From assembly GCA_029204225.1 (NCBI GenBank), contig CM055107.1, positions 44,826,507 to 44,890,506 on the forward strand: 64,000 nt of DNA. The letters are read 5' to 3'. Source of the stretch: Diphasiastrum complanatum (taxonomy: Eukaryota; Streptophyta; Lycopodiopsida; Lycopodiales; Lycopodiaceae). The notes under the pieces were generated by a model, which saw nothing but the letters and a program-made list of their open reading frames with translations, was not told the origin of the DNA and did not search any database. Below are positions 46,301 to 54,800 of this stretch, piece by piece. Within the stretch, counting starts at the first letter, position 1, and each line of letters starts with the position of its first letter. A program made the position numbers and the translations under genes.

Positions 46301-48747
46301 ATCATGTACGTCTTCTTTCAGCATACCATGTTTTAGATCAAGATAAGAAGACCAAAAACTGATCTAAATATAGAAAACTAGGAGACCAACTAAACTCATT
46401 GAGAAACACAGATGATGTGTTGAACACAGATGTGTTGAACACAGATGTGCTTTATGGAGACATAACTAACCTTCCACACCGTCCTCAACATCCGTAAACC
46501 TGTTGCCTAGAATGACTGCAAACTTGGACAAATTAAGATTCAATCCTGAGGTCTAAGTGTGAGTAATTGGATTAGGCCTGATAGTATAAGCCCTTCTGAT
46601 TTGCACTATTTGTAAAATTTTATGTTGCCAAAGTTCAAGCATCCTCTAAACTGTTCTAAACTCAAGTCTATTCTGTTCTGTTAGCCCCAATACTTACAAA
46701 ATTGCAAATTCTACAATATAAAAGTGTTATGTGGGAGTCTTAGAAATATCAGTGTGCTTAGGTCAAACTACCCACATGTCAATGCTGAAGTCATTTAAGT
46801 TACCCAAGTCCTAGAGTCGCACAATCTCACTAGCAGAGGACCCTTTCACATCGATTTCAAACTAGGTAGAAGTGGTGTAGTAGGCCCTAGATCAGTGGAC
46901 ATAGAACATTCTAACACCCCTTAGGCTCGAATACATTATGGATTTGTCAGTAGGAGCTTGGGGTATTAATGACATTCATGGGGGCTACTACATTGCACTT
47001 CATTGTTACTAAGTGATAGTATTAAATGGTCCATGAAGTCTTCCAGCAGGATGCTTACAACCCATGCTCCAACCTTAATAGAACCTCCCTATCATGGGAT
47101 CTTGCAGATGCCTCGTAAATAGTCCACACAAGGTCTCTACTCATTGTACAGTAGATGATTTTGGTTCATAAGAGTTCTTTGTAGAAAACCCATCAAGTGT
47201 CTTAGTAGCACCCATTGCGATTTGCATTGGATTGCAAACTTGCCAAGGCCTTGCTACAAACTCATTGCAAATTTCAACAGTTACAATTAAACATTCAATG
47301 GAAATTTGATTAAGTGATGATGACATGTGTAAACTTTTTGACCAACTTGCAAACATGTTAGCAAATCCAAAGCAACTTGTTGTCAAAGTCAATGCATGTC
47401 ATGCCCACGACCGATCTCTAGCGTGCCCACGCTAGAGATCGGTACACCAACAACCCGTAAGTTAGTTATGCGTGATCAAAAGATCAGATGATATTTGCAT
47501 TTTGATTGCAATCTCCTCAGAGAGGAAGTTATACTTGAGAGAGATTAAGCTATGGTAAGCATATGGCTATCGGTTATAGCCCGTTCGTGCTTATGTACAG
47601 TTTTGAACCTATATCACTCATTTGGTAGAGACTCGTACGGTCAAGTTTCAGAAGGTAGCAGATTTCCTACATATAATGCAGGAAATGCTACGGATAGCAC
47701 GTGAGAATGTCAAGTGTACCCAAGATAGGGACCGGCATTATGCTAAATCTGAAATAATTGCCTCGGGACTTTCAAATGAGGGTTTGGGTGTATTGAAGAA
47801 TCCCAAAGGATTCTAGTGTAATGTGTACCGGCAAGCATTACAAATTGTCCCCTAGATACAGAGGACCGTATCAGATCTTGAAAAAGATCATATCCTTAAC
47901 TTACCAATTGGACCTCCTGTAAGGAGCTCCAGTGCATCCAAGTTTTCACGTAAGCTGACTCGTGTAAGTCTACGTGAAAGGGTGTATCTTGGTTCTAGAG
48001 ACCAATTGAACCTGTTGGATGAATCATTGGGTGTATCTCGACTTAAACCCGGAAAGATCTTGGATACAAGAACTAAACGATTGAGAAATCGTATAGTTAC
48101 TGAGTATCTGGTTCGCTGGAAGGGGCGCACAGACGATGATGATTCCTGGGAGCTTAAGGAGGAACTTCCCTAGTTTTAAGTTTTGAGGACAGAACTTGAA
48201 TAAGGCGGGAAGAATGTCATGCCCACGACTGGTCTCAAGTAGCGTGTTCATGCTAGAGATTGGTAAACCAACAACCCGTAAGTTAGTTATTGTTGGTGTA
48301 TGATGGTGGTCTACGTGGTCTACGATTGATTGACACTGCAGCGGAGCCGTGACGGAAGCAGAACACGAGAGATGATTACGATGTAAACGATGTCTCTACC
48401 AACAGTAAAGCAAAACAATAATGAAAACAGTAGTAACTACATATTTTAGGAACGAGGATTGATTAGAGAACGGAATCAAAAGCTTGTTGTCCTTTTGGGT
48501 TATCAGAGTAGGAGTCTGAGACTGCCGTAACAGTAGGATTGCGATGCATTAGGCGTCTTGGACAGCCATGCGATCCTCTGTCTCTGATAACCGTGTTTGT
48601 GCAAGAGAGTGAGAGAGACAATTGCATCCAATCAAGAACGTAATAATTGAACAGTAGCAGATCTGTATAAAAGAGAGAATCGGAACACAATACAGTAGCG
48701 CTGATAAGCGCGTATTCCTACTTACAGATTTTGAAACAATGCCTACA

Positions 48748-48845
<98 letters not shown>

Positions 48846-51800
48846 TATAAAATCACTAACTCTAAGGAGCTAGCTACTTAAGACCTTTTGGTCATTTGAT
48901 CGCTCTGTGCATCTACAGATTGTTCAACTCACTACCCTGATTTTCTGTAACTCCTCTTCGCTCAGATACATATATATAGTTGTCAGAGTCTTGATTTATT
49001 GTAATTACAGTTTACAATATGATTAACAGCCGTTTAAACAAGATCCGTAGATCCGTTATTGGAGCGTCGTGAAGGAGGAAAAGTACAAAGTAACGTATCC
49101 TCCGTATGCGTCATAGTGGAAGGATGTAGGCCGTGATGGCCGTAGCCTGTCCGCAGTCGTTTGAACAACCGCTGGTCATTCGTTTAGTTGTTGTACGTTC
49201 GTCCAGCAGGTGATCGTTTGAATCCTCTGTTGGTACCGTAGCTGATCAATGAGATAGGTCAACTTCGTCGGCAGATATCGCAGGAACTCGCAAACCATTG
49301 TCGTTGGTCAACTTCGTTGATAACCGTAAGTTGGTTGCTTACGTTGTCATACGGTTGAGGAGAGTTGACTTCTTTCACAGACATATACAAGATTGAACGC
49401 ATGTTTAGATGTCCTAATCTCTGATGCCATAAATTTGTTATGGTTTAAGTTTGATCAATTTCACCATGTAATTTAGTGCCATGCAATTTTAATTTGCGTT
49501 GTATTCTCTCAAAGTTTAAGTAGGCCTATAAGTGGTACATGGTCATACCTGGGTCCAAAGTTTTAAGGCCCAAATAAACTTAGGCAAAAATTTTTTTAGT
49601 ACAAACTCATGGAGGGCCTTCTTGTATGATGATGCCACTTGTCCACTGGAGTTTGGTAGACCCCCATGCATATGTGCATGGGGGAGAAAAAGTTAGTTTG
49701 CCACATATCCTAGTTTGCATGCGACATGCAAGATGCATGCATGACAAACTAGACACATGCAATTCAAATTGCCACCTACCTTGGACACTTGGCAATAGCA
49801 TGCAATACATTGTACATACATCAATTCTTATAAATAAAACCTCCACGATTTGGAGGAGTGTGATTTTGGGATAATCTTCCATTCTTCATCAATTTGTTGT
49901 CTCCTCCATCTCAGATTGTGTAGCAGCTCGCAGTAGGATCTGATCTGATCATTTACTTGTTTCTCCTTCTCCTCTCATCAGATTTCGATGAGAACAGTTG
50001 CATACTGATTCTTGGAGGAGGGCGCTACTAGTCAGATCATGCCCACTTCGAATTCAGAGCAGATCTGATCCAGGACAACAATCAACCATTTCTGGGAGGG
50101 CGCTGGTTCTGTTTTGTTCAATCATACATTTCTCTTTCATGTATTGTCAGATTTAGGTGAAATCAAAGGCATAAGTCATCTATTGCATAGGCTCTATTAA
50201 CAGAAGCAATTACAAGTCAATCTGGTTCTGATTTTTCCAGATTTAACGCTTTTAACTATAGTGGCCAGCAAGTAGACATATTCCTGTCCTTGATTCATCT
50301 GAAAGGCATAGAGAAGAATTCACACAGATTGAACTAAGATCAAATCTATGAACCACAGTTTGCTGATTTCGATCCATTTTGAGTTGTAGAACACCATCGA
50401 GGATTCCTAGATTGGTAAACCTTGATTTTACGATCCTTTTCTATCTGTATTTTTTCTCTAACAGTGGTATCAGAGCTATGGCTTCTCCTTCTACTTTTCA
50501 GGCAAGGACAACGATCCTAGATGGATCCAACTACCCTGCATGAAGATCAAAGACTCGACTGATTCTGCAAGCTGAGAAGCTGTGGCCTTATGTTGATGGG
50601 ATCATTCCCAAACTGCATGTACCTGATGTAATAAATACAGCAGCTTATGAAGAAGATTTAAAAGATCTTCACGCCTGGTTGCATGCAGATTCTAAAGCTA
50701 AAGTAATTATTTCCCAAACCGTTTCAGAAGATATCTTTCTCACTGTTGCCGATTCTGCTACAGCGAAGGAGATGTGGGATGAACTTGCTCAAAGATTTGA
50801 GTCAAAATCACAAACTCAAATCTTATATCTGTTTGAGCAACTTACTAGTTTAAAGTGGGATGGAATTTCAGATTGTGATACTTTTCTTTTCAAGTTACAA
50901 TCTTTGTTTAGTGCTCTACAAAGTGCGGGTAGAATAACTCCCAAGGAGGAGAAACTTGCGTACCTGTTGCGAGCACTACCACCCTCCTACATCTACATGC
51001 GACCTGTTCTTACAGGTAAATCATTTGAAGAGGCCATTCAAAGCCTTCGAGAGGAGTGTCTCATGCGGCAAGGAAGTTCACCTTCTCAAAGAGGAGCCAA
51101 AGCTTTATATGCGAAGAAAGGAAAGGGCAAGGCAAAAGGACGCGAAAACCAGTTTCAAGCTACTAGCATGCAAGATCCAAACAATAAAGATTCCAAAGTG
51201 GAATCATCTGAGCCGAAGTCAAAGAAATTTTTGTGCAACTATTGTAAAAAGCCAGGACATACTCTTGATAAATGTTGGGCTAATCCCAGAGTAGCTTGTA
51301 GACATTGTGGCAAAACTGGTCATTCATCTTTCAAACGCTATTCTAGGCCTAACAATAGTAAACCCAATGTTTGTCAAGAGACACAACTTTCTTCTAACTC
51401 AAGCAAAGAGGAAAACACTCTAGCTACTGCTTTTGTTTGTGTAGAAGACTGTTTTAATTCTACTGATAATACTTCTGAAGTTGTGATAGATTCTGGAGCT
51501 ACTGCTCATATCATCTCTAATAGAGCTATGTTGTCTAGTTATTCTCCTAGTTACACTTAGAGATATGTCATTTTAGGAGATGGTAGTCAACATGATGTTT
51601 CAGGAATAGGAAGCTTGAATTTACTCACAATTGAAGGTTCTAAAGTTCTTCGAAATGTATTGCATGTACCAACCATGCGAAAGGACTTGTTGTCAGTAGC
51701 CCGCATGACAGATGTGGGCATCAAAGTTCTGTTTCTTGATAATGATTGCAGGCTAATGGACACAAAAACTGGAAAGCAGCTTGCAACAGGCTTACGGAGG

Positions 51801-54800
51801 GAGAACCTGTATCATGCAAAAGTTCTTATTGCATGTGACGAAGTTTCAGCCGTTGAAGACAAGATGCATGCATTATGGCATGCTAGGCTCTATCACATGA
51901 GCATGCGAAGCATTCTTAATGCAGCAAAGAAAGACTTGTTTGAAGGGGTTGATTTTGACATCAATACTCCCACTTCATATCATCCATGTGACTCTTGCAT
52001 GCTGGGCAAGATGACTCGCTCTCAATTCAATAAGGAGAGCCATAGATCTAAAGAACTTCTTGAATTAGTTCACTTAGATGTTTGTGGACCTTTGCCTGTT
52101 AACTCTATTGGAAGTGCACGTTATTTTGTCACATTCATTGACGATTTTAGTCGATTAGCAATGATCTATTTTATTGCTAACAAGAGTGACGTTCTTTCGA
52201 AATTTAAAGAATTTCTCAGTTTTGTGCACTCTAAGACTTCAAAGAGAGTCAGACAACTACGTTCAAATCGTGGTGGTGAATATATTTCTACAGAATTTCA
52301 AGAGTTTTGTACCAGCAATAACATTCTACATTAGTTTACAGCTGTGTACACCCCTCAACACAATGGTGTTGCAGAAGGCGGAATCGAACTCTTGTTGAGG
52401 CAGCACGCTGCATGATGATTCATGCAAAATTACCTGCGAAATTTTGGCGGAAGCAGTTAATACTGCCAATTACTTGCAGAATCGTACTTTACAATCTCTA
52501 GATAAGGAGAAAACTCCTTATGAATGTTGGACCGGGAAAAAGCCCAAGTTAACACATGTTAAAATTTTTGGATGTCTAGCATATTTATTTGTTCCTAAAG
52601 TTAAACGCAATAAGCTAGACAATACTGTTATGCCTGGAATTCTAGTTGGATATGATGCAATCTCAAATTATTATAAGATTTACATTCCAGCTACAAAGAA
52701 ATTTCATTTTTCTAGAAATGTACGTTTTGATGAATCAAAGTTCATAGATGATCCTATATTCCAGAAAAAGGAAGAAGCAGATATTCTAGGATATGATGTT
52801 TTCAAACTGTTTGATGCTACCCCAGAAAAGCAACCTATTGTTCCAATTATGCATGAACCTCTTCTAGACGAAGAAGAAGAAGAAGAAATCATTGAACATG
52901 CAGGTGAGGAAGAAGAAGAATTCGAAGATGTGGAAGCTGCTGCATCACGGCCAAGGAGAAAAAGACGAGAGCCAGTTCGCTTCCAAAGAGAATTTGGATA
53001 TTTTGTGGAAACTCCATCAACTTATGAAGAAGCAATGCAAAGTAAAGAACAAAATCAATGGCGCAAAGCTATGGATGAAGAGATGGAGTCCATGTATCGA
53101 CACCAAGTTTGGAAGCTACAGCCTTTACCACTAGGAAGAAAGGCAACAGATTGCAAATGGCTCTACAAACTTAAATTTTCACCCGAAGGTGATATTACAC
53201 GATTCAAGGCTCGCCTTGTAGCAAAAGGTTATTCTTAAAAGTTTGGAGTTGACTATTTTGATACGTTTTCTCCCGTTGTAAAGCAAGCTAGCATACGTTT
53301 GTTAGTTGCTTTGGCCGCTTATTATGATCTGGAAATGCATCAAATAGATGAGAAAACAGCATATTTATATGGCACACTTGATGAAACTATTTTTATGAAG
53401 CAGGCATCAGGCTATGTGAGTAGACATCATCCTAGTTGGGTTTGCTTGCTTTTAAAAAGTATATATGGTTTAAAGCAATCCGCTAGGCAATGGAATAAAA
53501 AGATAGATCAAGTCCTAAGAGCATTGGGGTTTATACCATTCATTCTTGATGGTAATGTTTATTTCAAAAGGGTGAATGAGTATTATGTATTGTTGACAGT
53601 CTATGTTGATGGTTCATTGTTGATAGGAAATTCTACTCCTTTCATCAATCATTGTAAGAAGTTAATTGGCTCTATCTTTGATGTTTCGGACCTTGGAGAG
53701 GCAAAATTTTGCCTTGGAATTCAAATTCATCATGACAGGATAAAAGGCACCATTGCACTTCATCAACAACATTATATTTTAAAGATCCTAAAGGACTACA
53801 ATATGCTGGAGTGCAAAGGCAAAGACATTCCTATGCTACCTGGAGTTAAATTATCCAAGGAAGATGGAGCGAAGACTAAAGAGGAACATGAAGAAATGTC
53901 CAAGATTCCTTATCACAATTTGATTGGATCTTTAATGTATCTCACTACTTGGACATGGCCTGATATTGCCTATGCAGTTCATACTCTTAGTCAGTTTGCC
54001 ACTAATCCTGGCGTTATTCATTGGAAGCATGCTAAATATGTTTTACAATATTTGAAAGCTACTTCCGATTATGGACTTGTTTTCTCTAAACAAGATGGTC
54101 TATCACTTGCTTCATACAGTGATGCCAGTTGGGCTTCTAATCTGGATGATTATAAAAGCATTACAGGAGGATGTAGTATACTTTCAGGGGCAGCCATCAC
54201 ATGGATATGCAAGAAGCAATCTTTTGTTGCTCAATCCTCTTGCGAAGCGGAATATATCGCAGCCTCAAGAGTTTCTAATGAAGTAGTTTGGCTGCGATTC
54301 ATGCTTGAACATCTACATCAACTTAATGAAGACCCAAGTTCTTTATTTATTGACAACACTTCTGCTATTGTGCTTTCAAAAGATGCCGTATTTCATGGGA
54401 GGACCAAACATATTCATATCAAGTATCATCATTTGAGAGATCTAGTCAAGAAGAAGATTATCTCCCCTATCTTCATTGACTCAAGTAACATGGTTGTAGA
54501 TATTCTTACAAAACCACTCCATGCAAAATTATTTCATCATCATAGGAAGAAGCTTGGAGTATGCAAAATTGACCAAACTTAGGAGGGAGCTGTTATGGTT
54601 TAAGTTTGATCAATTTCACCATGTATTTTAGTGCCACGCAATTTTAATTTGGGTTGTATTCTCTCAAAGTTTAAGTAGGCCTATAAGTGGTACATGGTCA
54701 TACCTGGGTCCAAAGTTTTAAGGCCCAAATAAACTTAGGCAAATTTTTTTTTAGTACAAACTCGTGGAGGGCCTTCTTGTATGATGATGCCACTTGTCCA

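Larger units (their letters stand above)
47397..48285 (+). mobile_element. Gypsy-C remnant, plus strand, heavily deleted
   Basis: LTR head (from about 47397, TGTCATGCCCACGACC), then integrase C-terminal region and chromodomain, then GAAGGCGGGAAGAA-like purine tract and a second LTR head at 48217. Truncated at 48290 by the LTR of Copia-5. Matching minus-strand remnant at 18.7-20.4 kb. Confidence 0.8.
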
